Below are positions 17,188-25,554 of a DNA stretch of 64,000 nucleotides, in pieces. The notes under the pieces are model-generated. The model was not told the DNA's origin. It ran no database searches and saw only the letters and a list, made by a program, of their open reading frames with translations. The number at the start of each line of letters is the position of its first letter. Within the stretch, counting starts at the first letter, position 1. Source of the DNA: Gemmatimonadota bacterium (GTDB lineage: Bacteria; JAAXHH01); assembly GCA_009841265.1 (NCBI GenBank), contig VXMB01000009.1, positions 1,659,019-1,723,018 on the forward strand. The letters run 5' to 3'. Position numbers and translations under genes: made by a program.

Positions 17188-18606
17188 TCAGCTTCCCGTG
17201 GTGAACAGTTCACGCAGCCTGCGGGCCACGAGCTGGACTTCGCCATCCTCGAGCTGCAGCGTGCGCGGACCCAGACCGTCGTAGATGATCTTCGGGTCGC
17301 CCGCGCGCAAGAGCCGGCCCACGTCTTCCCGGGACAGGGGAATCACCGACTCGTCCCAGAGCAGTTCCACGTCGTGGTAACCGTGGGTGTTGAGCTCGTA
17401 ACGGGCTTCCAGGCCGTCGATGCCCTGCAACTGGTCCGCCAGCCAGCGAGCCTTCGTGTTCCAGGAGGCGATCTCTTCTTCCTCGTCGAGGGCCACGTAC
17501 CGCTCCAGCGCGGCGACCAGACCGACGATCTCCTCCTTGCCGACCTTCAGCCCCCGTCCAATGCCGTTGACCGGCGCGTTCTGCATCCGGGCGGCGTGGA
17601 TCAGGTCGGCGCGGCCCGCGAGGATCCCCGTCGAATTCGGGCCGCGAATCCCTTTGCCCCCGCTGACCACGACCAGGTCGGCGCCGGCTTCCAGGTACTT
17701 GGTCAGGTTCTCCTTCGGCGGCAGGTTGGACGCCAGGTCGATCATCACCGGCACGCCTTTTCGCTTGCCGATCTCGATGATCTCCAGGGGCATGAGCGTC
17801 TCGGGGTCGTGTTCCTGCCGGTGGCGCACGGGAAAAGGCGGCACGCCCCGCGTCTGGTGCTCGATGTACGCCAGGCCCACGAGCAGCGCCGTCCGGTCCG
17901 TGATGGCCGCCTCGTATTCCGCGCGGGTGCCGGCCTCCACCAGCTTCATGCCCGCGAAGCCGAACACGTTGTCGTAAAAGAAACGATGGGCCGTCTGAAA
18001 CAGGCACTCCACCTTCGGCCAGTTCGGATTGGGCAGGAGCCCCATCCGTTCCTCGTCGGGCCCGGTCAAAACGCCCGCCGCGCCTACCAGCATCGACGCG
18101 AAGGCGCCGGACGAGACCAGGGCGGCCTCCGCCCCCATGATCTCGGCGATGCGCCGTCCCGCCGCTTCGTGCAACTCGGACATGTCCACGAAGTAGCGGT
18201 TGGCCTCGGCCATGGCCTCCATCACCTCGGCCGGCATGCGTGAGCCACCCATGCTCGAGAGGTGCTCGTGGGCGCCGACATGGGGCCGCACTCCGAGCAG
18301 CCGGGTGTAGACGTTATCCTTCAGATCGGCCGCCAGAGCCTCCGGGTCGCCGCCCGAACCGCTGACGCCGCCCGAACCGCCCGCGCTACCACCTCCCGGC
18401 GATCCATCCAACTCGTCCGCACTACTGCAACCGGATGCCGCGACACCCGTCGCACTCGCCGCGCCGGCCATCCCGGCCAGTGCGCTCACCCTGATGAAGG
18501 TGCGCCGGTCCAGCCGGTCCAGCCGGTCCAGCCGGTCCAACTCGCTTTCTGTTTCCGCCGATTCCCGCTCGTCCACATGCTGCTCTTTACGATTGTGCTC
18601 GTCCAT
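17188..18606 (-). CDS. exported SelA-like PLP-dependent enzyme
   Basis: A 472-residue PLP-dependent aminotransferase-fold protein of the SelA/D-glucosaminate-6-phosphate ammonia-lyase group. The core carries the PLP-lysine segment VVVSGGKGIRGPNSTGIL, HEHLSSMGGSRMP and the acidic MIDLASNLPP block. The N-terminus is unusual. It has a polar stretch with four LDR repeats, then RRTFIRVSALAGMAG, which looks like a twin-arginine export signal, and GVAASGC, which could be a lipobox. A Gly/Ser linker then leads to the catalytic domain. Export of a cofactor-loaded enzyme by Tat would be logical. True selenocysteine synthesis is unlikely. Six bases separate it from the upstream YkgJ gene. Confidence 0.75.
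   Translation of the reverse strand: MDEHNRKEQHVDERESAETESELDRLDRLDRLDRRTFIRVSALAGMAGAASATGVAASGCSSADELDGSPGGGSAGGSGGVSGSGGDPEALAADLKDNVYTRLLGVRPHVGAHEHLSSMGGSRMPAEVMEAMAEANRYFVDMSELHEAAGRRIAEIMGAEAALVSSGAFASMLVGAAGVLTGPDEERMGLLPNPNWPKVECLFQTAHRFFYDNVFGFAGMKLVEAGTRAEYEAAITDRTALLVGLAYIEHQTRGVPPFPVRHRQEHDPETLMPLEIIEIGKRKGVPVMIDLASNLPPKENLTKYLEAGADLVVVSGGKGIRGPNSTGILAGRADLIHAARMQNAPVNGIGRGLKVGKEEIVGLVAALERYVALDEEEEIASWNTKARWLADQLQGIDGLEARYELNTHGYHDVELLWDESVIPLSREDVGRLLRAGDPKIIYDGLGPRTLQLEDGEVQLVARRLRELFTTGS
18506..18541. repeat. 9-bp tandem repeat inside the SelA-like gene
   Basis: Four copies of CCGGTCCAG lie head to tail and encode the Leu-Asp-Arg repeat just before the twin-arginine motif. 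Length changes would stay in frame and only alter the N-terminal spacer. Confidence 0.85.
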
Positions 18607-18612
18607 GTGTCC

Positions 18613-19047
18613 TCACTCCCGCTTCTTCGCCGCCATCAGGTTCTCCGTCCGGCTCGCCACCTGCGCTTCGATCTCCTTGCGTGTCCAGTGCTTCCCCTTG
18701 TTCATGCCCCGGCATGTCTCAGCTTCCCGTTCCCACCGCCGTTTGGACTTCAGGATGTCCTGCCAGAAGGGATAGCTGCTGCACTGAGACGGCCGCACCG
18801 GATAGATGGAACAACCCCGGTCGTAGAATACGCAGGGACCGTCATCCGGAGAGACCAGGGAGACGTAGCCGTCGATCTCTTCCGTGTACTTTTCAAGGAA
18901 GGTTTCGAAGGGCAGGTCCAGGTACTCGGCGATGCGCCGGAACTCCTTCTCGCTGCCGTAGATGAATCCACCCGGGAAGGTACAGCAGTGACCGCACCCG
19001 TGGCAGGAGAACTGCAATCCGTCGTGCCAGAACTTGCCTTTAGCCAT
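18613..19047 (-). CDS. YkgJ family cysteine-cluster protein
   Basis: 144 residues with the YkgJ (UPF0153) cysteine pattern. C15, C18, C21 and C22 form a CxxCxxCC cluster in SCHGCGHCC, then CVFYDRGCSIYPVRPSQCSSYPF and a final ETCRG. These cysteines probably bind zinc or an Fe-S cluster. The biochemical role of the family is not firmly established. The ATG at 19047 follows the small coil gene by two bases and the SelA-like gene starts six bases after its stop, so these genes are probably cotranscribed. Confidence 0.88.
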   Translation of the reverse strand: MAKGKFWHDGLQFSCHGCGHCCTFPGGFIYGSEKEFRRIAEYLDLPFETFLEKYTEEIDGYVSLVSPDDGPCVFYDRGCSIYPVRPSQCSSYPFWQDILKSKRRWEREAETCRGMNKGKHWTRKEIEAQVASRTENLMAAKKRE

Positions 19048-19049
19048 GG

Positions 19050-19262
19050 CTATTGATCTCTGGTGACACTGAACTTCAGATTTCCGCGCACTTCATCCAC
19101 CTTGGTCTCCACACGGTCGACCTTGGCATCCACACGGTCAATCTTATCTTCCAGTCTGGACAACCGGTCTCTCGTGCCGGATTCCACGAAAACATACAAG
19201 CCGAAGCCAACTGTAATCAGGGCACCTTTTATTACTACATTGATCCAGGGTTTCTTAGCCAA
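19050..19262 (-). CDS. small single-TM coiled-coil protein
   Basis: 70 residues: a short basic start (AKKPWINVVIKG), a membrane helix (about residues 8-26), and a heptad coil RLEDKIDRVDAKVDRVETKV, ending VRGNLKFSV. The TTG at 19262 is chosen because AAGGAG lies six bases upstream; that site falls inside the longer reading from an ATG at 19289. It belongs by shape to the same class as the small proteins at 3251, 15227 and 15565. The function is unknown. Confidence 0.65.
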   Translation of the reverse strand: MAKKPWINVVIKGALITVGFGLYVFVESGTRDRLSRLEDKIDRVDAKVDRVETKVDEVRGNLKFSVTRDQ

Positions 19263-19352
19263 CTTATACTCCTTATGCAACGAATACATATACAGGAATA
19301 CCCTTATACCGTATTAGTCGGCCAAGCTGGAGTGCATTCTCGAAATAAAAAA

Positions 19353-19949
19353 CTATTCTCCCACCGTGGCGATCACTTCGACTTCGCACCGCGCGCCGAA
19401 GGCCAGGCCGCTGCCGGCGAAGGCGCTGCGGGCCGGCTTGTCGCCGGGGAAGTACGTGACGTACACCTCGTTGAAGGCGGGCCATTCGGCGATGTCCGCC
19501 AGCATGACCGTGGCCTTGATCACCCGGTCCATGGAGGATCCGTTGGCTTCCAGGACCGCCCTGATGTTCTCCATGGTCTGGCGGGCCTCGCCCTGGATGC
19601 CGCCCGTCGCCAGGTCAGTCGTACCGGGGATGTTCCCGATCTGTCCGGAGAGGAACAGCAGGTGCCCCACGCGCACAGCGTCCGAGAAGGGCAGGTTCAT
19701 GCTCGCCGTGGTCTCCGACGTGAGATATACGGCCTCGGGCGGGGGCGGGGGCGCAGCAGGGGGCGTCGATGCGTCCTGCTCCATTTCAGCGCATCCCGCG
19801 ACGAACATCAGCGGCATAGCGGCGAACATCAGCGTCATAACGAAAACCATCGTGGGCACCGAGACTGTCCGCGGTGGCATAGTGGCATCGCGCAACGGCA
19901 CGGCGGTCTTCTGATATTGCGCGCCGGCATTGCGAAGTCGTCCGGTCAT
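19353..19949 (-). CDS. RidA-family lipoprotein
   Basis: A 198-residue protein whose last 130 residues are a RidA/YjgF/UK114 domain (VGHLLFLSGQIG, NIRAVLEANGSSMDRVIKATVML, PARSAFAGSGL with the substrate-binding Arg, CEVEVIATV with the conserved Glu). RidA proteins usually deaminate reactive enamines in the cytoplasm. Here the domain follows a hydrophobic segment ending FVAGC, a good lipobox, and a Pro-rich linker, so the protein appears to be a periplasmic or outer-membrane lipoprotein. The ATG at 19949 is chosen because GGGAG lies upstream; an ATG at 19880 would also keep the signal. Confidence 0.82.
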   Translation of the reverse strand: MTGRLRNAGAQYQKTAVPLRDATMPPRTVSVPTMVFVMTLMFAAMPLMFVAGCAEMEQDASTPPAAPPPPPEAVYLTSETTASMNLPFSDAVRVGHLLFLSGQIGNIPGTTDLATGGIQGEARQTMENIRAVLEANGSSMDRVIKATVMLADIAEWPAFNEVYVTYFPGDKPARSAFAGSGLAFGARCEVEVIATVGE

Positions 19950-20306
19950 ATTTCGCTCCCGATGACAGAGGCTACAGGCCTTGCGCGTCGACGTGATCGC
20001 ACAAGGAATAACAAACAGGCGAGTAAACTTGAAACTAACGAATTGAAGCTGACCCGGTCAAGCCTGCATGTTATCTCTCGTGATGAAAGCTGCACGTAAT
20101 TACCGGCAACTCTCTCGTACGGGCGGAGAACTGGATCGCGGGCCGAGGACGGAAAGGGAAGGGAGCACGTGCAAGACCGAAGGCGTGATTATACAGTCCG
20201 AGTTGCCATGCTCGGTGATCGAAGATGCCTTGCGACGGATTCAGTAGCAGTGCTATCGGTGTGGGGAATTTCCGTGCCTGGACAGGATCTCCAGGCGAGC
20301 GGCCGG
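19950..20306. other. intergenic region, no gene recognised
   Basis: The 357 bases between the RidA gene and the CAP gene contain open frames on both strands, but none has a ribosome-binding site, a domain or a protein-like composition. The upstream half is relatively AT-rich and could hold the promoter for the RidA gene. Confidence 0.5.
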
Positions 20307-20891
20307 TCAGGCGCCGGCTTTCTGGCCGAAGACGACGACGGCTGCGTACAGGCCATTCTTTACTCCGACGCTTACGCCTGCCCGATTGAATACGAGGTTC
20401 AGCTGGTTTCTGCAATGGACCGGGGATTCGTGCCAGTCGGTGAGCCATTTTTCTGTCAATTGATCACGTGCCGTTCCCTGGGTGAGTATGATGTTCTCGC
20501 CCAGGACGAGCCACGCCGTCTGCGGGCTTGCCCTCGTAACACGGTCTGCTATGCTTGATCCGTCCGAACCGGTGTGGTAGTCGGCGGACAGATCGTTGGC
20601 CAGGAGATCCTCCATGTGGACCCTCGCGGCTTCGGCCAGTCCGTCATCCCAGGTAACCGGTGTTGTCGGATCGTAGGAATCATCCCCGCAAGTTCCTCCC
20701 TGCCCCCGGTAGACGTTGATGCCCGCCAGGATTCCGCGCTCGATGTCCGAGAAAGGCGAGACCGTCGTAGCCGGTGGTTTCGAGGACGGCTCGGCCGGCG
20801 GGGGCGGATCGGCGGGGGCGGTCACGGCCGGATTGCCATCCGATCCGCAACCCGGCAACCAGGGCAGTCCGGCGATCAGGACGAGAAGCAA
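20307..20891 (-). CDS. CAP-domain (SCP/PR-1) lipoprotein
   Basis: About 194 residues. A short hydrophobic leader ends at LPGC, a plausible lipobox, followed by a Pro-rich linker. The CAP domain begins ILAGINVYRGQGGTC and contains LAEAARVHMEDLLAN, ADYHTGSDGSSIADRV (conserved His), LGENI and WHESPVHCRNQLN (second conserved His). It is a secreted or surface CAP/SCP-like protein of unknown activity. The proposed start is TTG at 20891, with no clear ribosome-binding site, so the true start may lie slightly upstream. Confidence 0.8.
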   Translation of the reverse strand: MLLVLIAGLPWLPGCGSDGNPAVTAPADPPPPAEPSSKPPATTVSPFSDIERGILAGINVYRGQGGTCGDDSYDPTTPVTWDDGLAEAARVHMEDLLANDLSADYHTGSDGSSIADRVTRASPQTAWLVLGENIILTQGTARDQLTEKWLTDWHESPVHCRNQLNLVFNRAGVSVGVKNGLYAAVVVFGQKAGA

Positions 20892-21049
20892 CGGGATCGA
20901 GCGTGGCCGACCGGGTAAAGGTGCTAATTCAGCCCGTCCCTTGGCGTTATCGAGACCAAACCCGTGAATGTCCGTGTTCTCCTACCTGTAGGTAATCTGA
21001 AAATCGATGAGATTGTAATGCGGAGGCACACCGCAGCGAGGAAACGATA

Positions 21050-21079
21050 CCCCCGGAGTCCTTCCCCGGGGGCATTTTT
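21050..21079 (+). terminator. hairpin with U-run, terminator-like
   Basis: The arms CCCCCGG (21050-21056) and CCGGGGG (21066-21072) flank a nine-base loop and are followed on the + strand by ATTTTT. A second short hairpin, TGCGG/CCGCA, lies at 21019-21035. No + strand gene ends here, so it may end a small + strand RNA or act on the minus-strand gene at 21100 in spite of the weak U-run in that direction. Confidence 0.45.
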
Positions 21080-21099
21080 AGCGGATCGGCCGTGCTCAA

Positions 21100-21366
21100 T
21101 CACTTCGGTTGGTCTGCATTGGCTTTGATCTGTTCCCACAGACCGCGGAGCAGGTCCGGTGTCTCCGCTACCGGATCAGCCGTAACTCTCGGGGCTTCGT
21201 CCGCATTGGCCTTGATCTGTTCCCACAGGGCCGACAAGTCACCCATGCGCTCTACCCGCTGGTCCAAGACATCTTCGGACGTCGTTTCCGTGTCCTGGGG
21301 AAACGCCAACTGAGGACTCGTGACCAATGCCAACACGACTCCCGCGACGATCGACAATCTGGTCAT
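21100..21366 (-). CDS. small exported protein with duplicated LWEQIKANAD peptide
   Basis: 88 residues. It has a clear signal peptide (residues 1-23, ending AFPQ), then an acidic, mostly helical mature part. The ten-residue peptide LWEQIKANAD occurs twice, at residues 47-56 and 76-85, the second at the very C-terminus before QPK. A strong GGGAGG ribosome-binding site precedes the ATG. I do not recognise the family. The repeated amphipathic peptide suggests a binding motif or a processed peptide, but that is only inference. Confidence 0.7.
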   Translation of the reverse strand: MTRLSIVAGVVLALVTSPQLAFPQDTETTSEDVLDQRVERMGDLSALWEQIKANADEAPRVTADPVAETPDLLRGLWEQIKANADQPK

Positions 21367-21689
21367 GATACACCTCCCATTAAGGTATAAGGATTGATTC
21401 TACCCTATTAGACCTCCCTGGGGGCTTCTTGGTTGTGAGGACTCGCAATTCACCTTCGATCTCGTTCAGATTCTGACAGCGATTATCACAAGACGCTAAA
21501 GTAGAAGTCACATATGAGATTTGAGAATTTGCTTTATGAGTATGGAGGTTCGTATGATGATAATGGTCGTGGGTAGCAGAATTCGAAGTAACTATCCCTT
21601 CCGATGGATTTACTGCTCTCAGTACAACGTATCCCGCAGGCGAAAACGATTACTTAACTTTCTAATCCAACAGTTTCCATGGATCTTCC
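21367..21689. other. intergenic region, no gene recognised
   Basis: The 323 bases between the small exported protein and the metalloprotease are markedly AT-rich compared with the surroundings. They hold no supported gene. A promoter for the minus-strand gene at 21366 probably lies here; no clear -10/-35 pair could be assigned. Confidence 0.5.
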
Positions 21690-23126
21690 TTAATGTTGGA
21701 TTCCGAATTGACACTCTACGATCTCCGGATCGGCCACGACAACACGAGCAGAAACGTTCGGCTCGAGCTCGCGCAGGAAGGCGATCATCTTTTCGTAGTT
21801 GCGTGCTGATGGCCAGGCAGGGTTGCAGAACGACATGAAATCGTATGTCGACTCTCCTGGAATGACTTGAAAGGTCTTTCGATCGGGGTTGACGGCATAC
21901 CCGTCCTGCTCTATAAATCCATCGGGATTGGGATAATCGACATCGAGGGTTGGATCGCCCTCCATACCCGAGCAGTAGGTGTGAAGCAATCCCAGATTAT
22001 GCCCGATTTCATGTTGCAAGACGTCGTCCAGGATCGTCTTGTTGTAACTCCAGAAAATTACAGAATACGGAGAGCCAACTGCGGCCGATCCAGCCCCTTG
22101 TCCATGTCCGTTGATCACTTCGGGAGAAACGACGGCCACATGAAACGTTATACCTTCGCCGAACGACGCGCCGGCGTACTGGTTTAACAAAGCATCGAAT
22201 GTCGCGGTCCTGAACGGATCGTATCGCGGGAACCCATCCTGCGCCCGTTCAATTCCGGTGGTGTCAGCAACAACAGGTCCGCCAACCTCCCATGCGGTTA
22301 CATCCAGAGGCATGGTCCGACCCAACTGCCATCCTACGTCATACTGGTTAACGATATTCTCGAGCCACACGGATTCGCTTGCGATCTGATCTTCGTCGAT
22401 CACGACCGGATGAAACACGATTTTGGTCTCTGGCAAATGAAAATAGTCCACTCGTATAGGGATGAATTGGTTTTCGACAGTCCAGTAGTACCTTCGATTT
22501 ACCTGGTCGTAACCACCGATTCTAAACCCAATACTAAACGCACAGTTCGCTACGTCATCCGGCCAAGTATGAGGCTGTTTCGAGAAGTAATCAATTCCAT
22601 CCAGCATATAGTCCGCTTTTAGATCGAGAAGATTGAAGTCCTGCCCGATTCCTCCTGTTCCGGTTCCGCACCACAGGTACCAGGCCGTAGATGGATTTTC
22701 TGCTTCATAGGATTCGTAGTCCGATCCCGGATCGATCGAGAAATCTATATGGAGGTAGTTGTTTGTGTTCCATTCAGCGAAACTAATGTTCTCCCCGCCT
22801 ATGACAACCGTGCTTCCGCCGCTACTGTTCAACAACGTCGCGGTCGTGCCCTCGAAGGAGACGACTCTGTGTCCAAGTGACGCGGTCGTGTCACCTGGCG
22901 CTGCACTCGGTCCCGGCGGACCTTGTGGTCCTGCTGGTCCCTGAATCCCTGGAGGCCCTGGCGGACCATCGGGCCCGGGCGGACCGGGCGGACCGGGCGG
23001 TCCCGTACCCGGCGAGCCAGGCGGACCTGTGGGCCCTGTAGGACCTGGTGGGCCCTCGCAGGACATAAGGAGTAGCGTCAGAACCAATATAACTGTACTT
23101 GAATTCCGCCTGTGTGATCTGTTCAA
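21690..23126 (-). CDS. collagen-stalked metzincin metalloprotease lipoprotein
   Basis: A 478-residue lipoprotein. The signal ends LLLMSC (Cys23), and a Gly-X-Y collagen-like stretch starts directly after it and runs to about residue 75. The C-terminal domain carries the metzincin zinc motif [11 protein letters not shown] (H372, H376, H382) and a Met-turn at M431 in YDFMSFC. The middle region (80-340) is beta-rich and unassigned. The start is TTG at 23126 with AAAGGAAG upstream. It is probably a surface protease held off the membrane by a collagen-like stalk. The Met-turn block MSFC recurs in the larger protease at 39397, so the two catalytic domains are related. Confidence 0.85.
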   Translation of the reverse strand: MNRSHRRNSSTVILVLTLLLMSCEGPPGPTGPTGPPGSPGTGPPGPPGPPGPDGPPGPPGIQGPAGPQGPPGPSAAPGDTTASLGHRVVSFEGTTATLLNSSGGSTVVIGGENISFAEWNTNNYLHIDFSIDPGSDYESYEAENPSTAWYLWCGTGTGGIGQDFNLLDLKADYMLDGIDYFSKQPHTWPDDVANCAFSIGFRIGGYDQVNRRYYWTVENQFIPIRVDYFHLPETKIVFHPVVIDEDQIASESVWLENIVNQYDVGWQLGRTMPLDVTAWEVGGPVVADTTGIERAQDGFPRYDPFRTATFDALLNQYAGASFGEGITFHVAVVSPEVINGHGQGAGSAAVGSPYSVIFWSYNKTILDDVLQHEIGHNLGLLHTYCSGMEGDPTLDVDYPNPDGFIEQDGYAVNPDRKTFQVIPGESTYDFMSFCNPAWPSARNYEKMIAFLRELEPNVSARVVVADPEIVECQFGIQH

Positions 23127-23196
23127 CTGATCTTCCTTTGATTAGGATGTAGCTTTAACTACACCGGGTCGTCCCGCCCGTTAAAGCACTTGCTCC

Positions 23197-23820
23197 TTAA
23201 TTTGGCGTAAATGCTACCCCTACCCTGATCGGTATCCACTGCACCGGATCATCTTCGAACCCATACTCGTTCTCTAACGCGCCGAGAATATGGTTGTAAC
23301 GAATATCCCCTGTTATGGATACTGTTTCGCCAACAGGGATCTCTATGCCTGTCCCTAACGTAAATGCAAATCCAGATCCGGTTATGCTGACATCTAAACC
23401 TAGCACCGAAACCACTCCCGTTGCCCTTCCGTAACCTATTCCTCCGCGAGCGTACATAACTACGGGCGAAGGATTAGATTTCAGCAGGATTCCTATATTT
23501 GCACCGGTCATAGAAATGGCCGCGTCTGCTCCGATCAGAGTCAGCGCGGCTTTAAGATCGTCCTCAATTCCCAAACCGCTGTGATAACCCTCTGCAAAAG
23601 CATGGACATTTGCGGTTATCGGAACCGAGAAGCCTGCATTCAATCCCCATCCAGTAGCAGCTCCATCTGATGAGTCGCCTACCGGGATACTGACCCCTCC
23701 ACCAGCATTTAAAGAAACACTCTGTTCCTGAGCATCTACCCAATCAGGTATCGACCATACCGATAATACGAAGAAGAACAGAAGCGTCCTTATTACTGAA
23801 ATACCTAAAACACGAATCAT
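23197..23820 (-). CDS. outer-membrane beta-barrel protein
   Basis: A 207-residue exported protein. The signal peptide (residues 1-30) ends VDAQ. The mature chain alternates Gly/aromatic-rich strands of 8-10 residues (VSLNAGGGVSIPVG, WGLNAGFSVPI, RGGIGYGRATG, GFAFTLGTGIEIPVG) and ends with the strand PIRVGVAFTPN, as expected for an eight-stranded barrel of the OmpX/OMP_b-brl type. The ATG at 23820 has AGGAG nine bases upstream. Directly upstream on the same strand lies the structured repeat element at 23862-24022, which may form its 5' leader. Confidence 0.78.
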   Translation of the reverse strand: MIRVLGISVIRTLLFFFVLSVWSIPDWVDAQEQSVSLNAGGGVSIPVGDSSDGAATGWGLNAGFSVPITANVHAFAEGYHSGLGIEDDLKAALTLIGADAAISMTGANIGILLKSNPSPVVMYARGGIGYGRATGVVSVLGLDVSITGSGFAFTLGTGIEIPVGETVSITGDIRYNHILGALENEYGFEDDPVQWIPIRVGVAFTPN

Positions 23821-23861
23821 GGGTCTTTTCTCCTTTCGGTAATCCAACGTGGTGACTTTTT

Positions 23862-24022
23862 GCCCGCCGTCTTCGGTCGGCGTCATCGACGCCTCCTACT
23901 GGCGGCGGGCGGGGTGAAGATGTGCGTGGCGCCCGTATCGTTTTGCACATCGCCGCTTCCCGGGAGACGCCCGCACTTGGTTCCGGACTCTTCAGCGCCC
24001 GGTGATAACCCCGGAGCGACGA
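23862..24022 (-). repeat. structured repeat element, copy 1 (candidate 5' leader RNA)
   Basis: About 160 bases that recur in diverged form at 26486-26660. On the minus strand it can form a long stem: GATGTGC (23919-23925) with GCACATC (23945-23951), extended by 23902-23907 with 23951-23956. The segment 23903-23910 can instead pair perfectly with 23862-23869 (eight base pairs). These two pairings exclude each other. The element ends 42 bases before the beta-barrel start codon. I do not recognise a known riboswitch in it. Confidence 0.5.
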
Positions 24023-24156
24023 CATCCTGTGCTGCCAGTTGGTAGTATTGCTGACAACGGTTAGATTGCCGCGCCCCGCCGCCCGTCCCGGACGGTGCCA
24101 GGCAAGCCCGTCCACACTGCCTGCCGCAGGAAGGACCGGACGAACGAGGCGCGGGA

Positions 24157-24522
24157 TTAGTGGAAGTCTAAATCGCTTCTGCGAACGGCAAGCCGCAATT
24201 CGACACAGAACCGAAAGACGATGTAGCCGGGAATCCAGCCCAGGGTCAGCCCGCTCCAGCCTACAAACCAGACCAGGGCGAACCAGATCCCCTGAAATCC
24301 GGCCAGGCCGATGAATCCGAGGACGCCGATCCTGCTCCGGATTTCGGTGACAAGCAGGGCCAAAATCACGAGCCCCACCAGGAACGCGTAAATGGTCACG
24401 AATTGCAGGGCGTCCGAGTCGGCATGGAGTGGGTAAGACATTTCGACAAGCCACAGGTAGACGCAGATGCTGACGACCAGCAACATGTCCCAGCCAAATA
24501 GTTCGCGGAACCGGTACAGCAT
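24157..24522 (-). CDS. small integral membrane protein
   Basis: 121 residues with about three hydrophobic segments (roughly 11-30, 42-60 and 68-105, the last long enough for two helices) and a charged C-terminus rich in Arg and Asp. AAGGAG lies eight bases upstream of the ATG at 24522. The family is not recognised. It follows the 63-residue gene at 24545 by 22 bases and is probably cotranscribed with it. Confidence 0.65.
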   Translation of the reverse strand: MLYRFRELFGWDMLLVVSICVYLWLVEMSYPLHADSDALQFVTIYAFLVGLVILALLVTEIRSRIGVLGFIGLAGFQGIWFALVWFVGWSGLTLGWIPGYIVFRFCVELRLAVRRSDLDFH

Positions 24523-24544
24523 GTCAAATCTCCTTCAAAGTCCT

Positions 24545-24736
24545 CTACGGGTCGTCCTCGAGGCCGGTCCTTTTCCTCTGCTCGTAGTCCCTGTCCATGT
24601 ACTTGTGATCCTGCCACATTTCCTCGAGCGTGACTTCCAGCCGCTCGGTCCAGTACTCGTCCAGGCCCATTTCCTTGAGATGCTGCAGCGTGCTTTCCAG
24701 CAGCGTGCAGGCCTTTTTCATGACGTCCTGGTTCAT
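24545..24736 (-). CDS. small acidic helical protein, unknown
   Basis: 63 residues, soluble and predicted helical (ACTLLESTLQHLKEMGLDEYW...RLEVTLEEMWQDHKYMDRDY), with many charged residues and no signal. A decayed copy of its middle part is present at 26707-26763, which supports it being a real gene family. The ribosome-binding site is weak. It is followed by the small membrane protein gene. Confidence 0.6.
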   Translation of the reverse strand: MNQDVMKKACTLLESTLQHLKEMGLDEYWTERLEVTLEEMWQDHKYMDRDYEQRKRTGLEDDP

Positions 24737-24856
24737 CTGTCACGCCCCAGCGATTTACTTATAGGGGTATCCATCGCCACGCCGTATGCCACCCTGACAG
24801 ACGCCTGTAGCATTCCATGTATTCATTGTTCGGCAGGACCTGGTAACCTGGCCTCC

Positions 24857-25363
24857 TCAAAAGGTGAAATTGGCGTCCATATACGCGGCAAGCGCCTTTC
24901 TCAACAACTCGCGCACGTCGTTTTCGATCCGGGTCTGCGCCCCGGGATGCCAGGCCAGCCCGAAGCGAAAGTCGCTCCGGAAACCCGGTGCGCTGGCATA
25001 CCTCACGGTGACGGGGTTTTCCCGTATATACAATGTCTCACCGAACCCGATATCCACCGAGTACAAGCAGGCGGTCAATCCCGATTCGCCTGTCAGGTCC
25101 ACCGTGCCGATGCCCACGCGCAGGAACAACTCATTGATGTTCAGTTCTTCCGCGCGTTTCAGGCGGAGCCGTGCGAATTCCGCCTCGACAATCTTTTCGA
25201 AGTCTGCCCTGCAGCTACCGCCTTTACTCTTGAGATCGAATTCGACGTACAGCTCGTCGGGGTCGTCCTTTATCAGGATCCCTGCATGCACCCCGGACTG
25301 CGCCTGCGCATTTCCGCCCGTCATCACCGCCGCCAGGATGAGCACGGCGGTCCACCTGGTCAC
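24857..25363 (-). CDS. exported protein of unknown function
   Basis: 168 residues with a signal peptide (1-22, ending NAQAQ) and a mixed alpha/beta mature domain. Alternating hydrophobic strands include YVEFDLKSKG and TACLYSVDIGFGETLYI, and the protein ends in a helical RIENDVRELLRKALAAY segment. No family is recognised. The start is GTG at 25363, overlapping the stop of the HTH gene (GTGA), which implies translational coupling with the regulator. Confidence 0.65.
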   Translation of the reverse strand: MTRWTAVLILAAVMTGGNAQAQSGVHAGILIKDDPDELYVEFDLKSKGGSCRADFEKIVEAEFARLRLKRAEELNINELFLRVGIGTVDLTGESGLTACLYSVDIGFGETLYIRENPVTVRYASAPGFRSDFRFGLAWHPGAQTRIENDVRELLRKALAAYMDANFTF

Positions 25364-25554
25364 TCCACTACCTCCGGGTATTTACGACGCGTCTTCAGAA
25401 ATTCCACGACCGCGCTCTCGGTCCAGAGTTCCTTCCCCCTGCCGTTCCTGACCGGTCGCGGGAAAACGCCTTTTTCTACCAGACGGCGGATGTCCGTAGC
25501 GCTGAACCCGGTCAGTGTGGAAACTTTCTTTCGCGTCAATAGCCGGGATTCCAT
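25360..25554 (-). CDS. AlpA/MerR-type helix-turn-helix protein
   Basis: 64 residues that are almost entirely one winged HTH domain: LLTRKKVSTLTGFSATDIRRL (recognition helix region), VEKGVFPRPVRNG (wing) and ELWTESAVVEFLKTRR (C-terminal helix). This is the AlpA/excisionase/HTH_17 pattern. AAAGGAGG lies seven bases before the ATG at 25554. Its stop overlaps the start of the secreted-protein gene. Such small HTH proteins often occur in mobile or phage-derived regions, but no recombinase is nearby. It may regulate its own short operon. Confidence 0.75.
   Translation of the reverse strand: MESRLLTRKKVSTLTGFSATDIRRLVEKGVFPRPVRNGRGKELWTESAVVEFLKTRRKYPEVVE

Noticed and set aside
20071..20448. A 125-codon minus-strand frame in the gap before the CAP gene
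   Set aside because: Arg/Pro-rich composition typical of a GC-rich shadow frame, overlaps the CAP gene, no start signal.
23860..24045. A 61-codon + strand frame through element copy 1 that weakly resembles the + frame through copy 2
   Set aside because: The shared residues are few and can follow from the conserved DNA; base pairing explains the conservation better, though coding is not excluded for copy 2.
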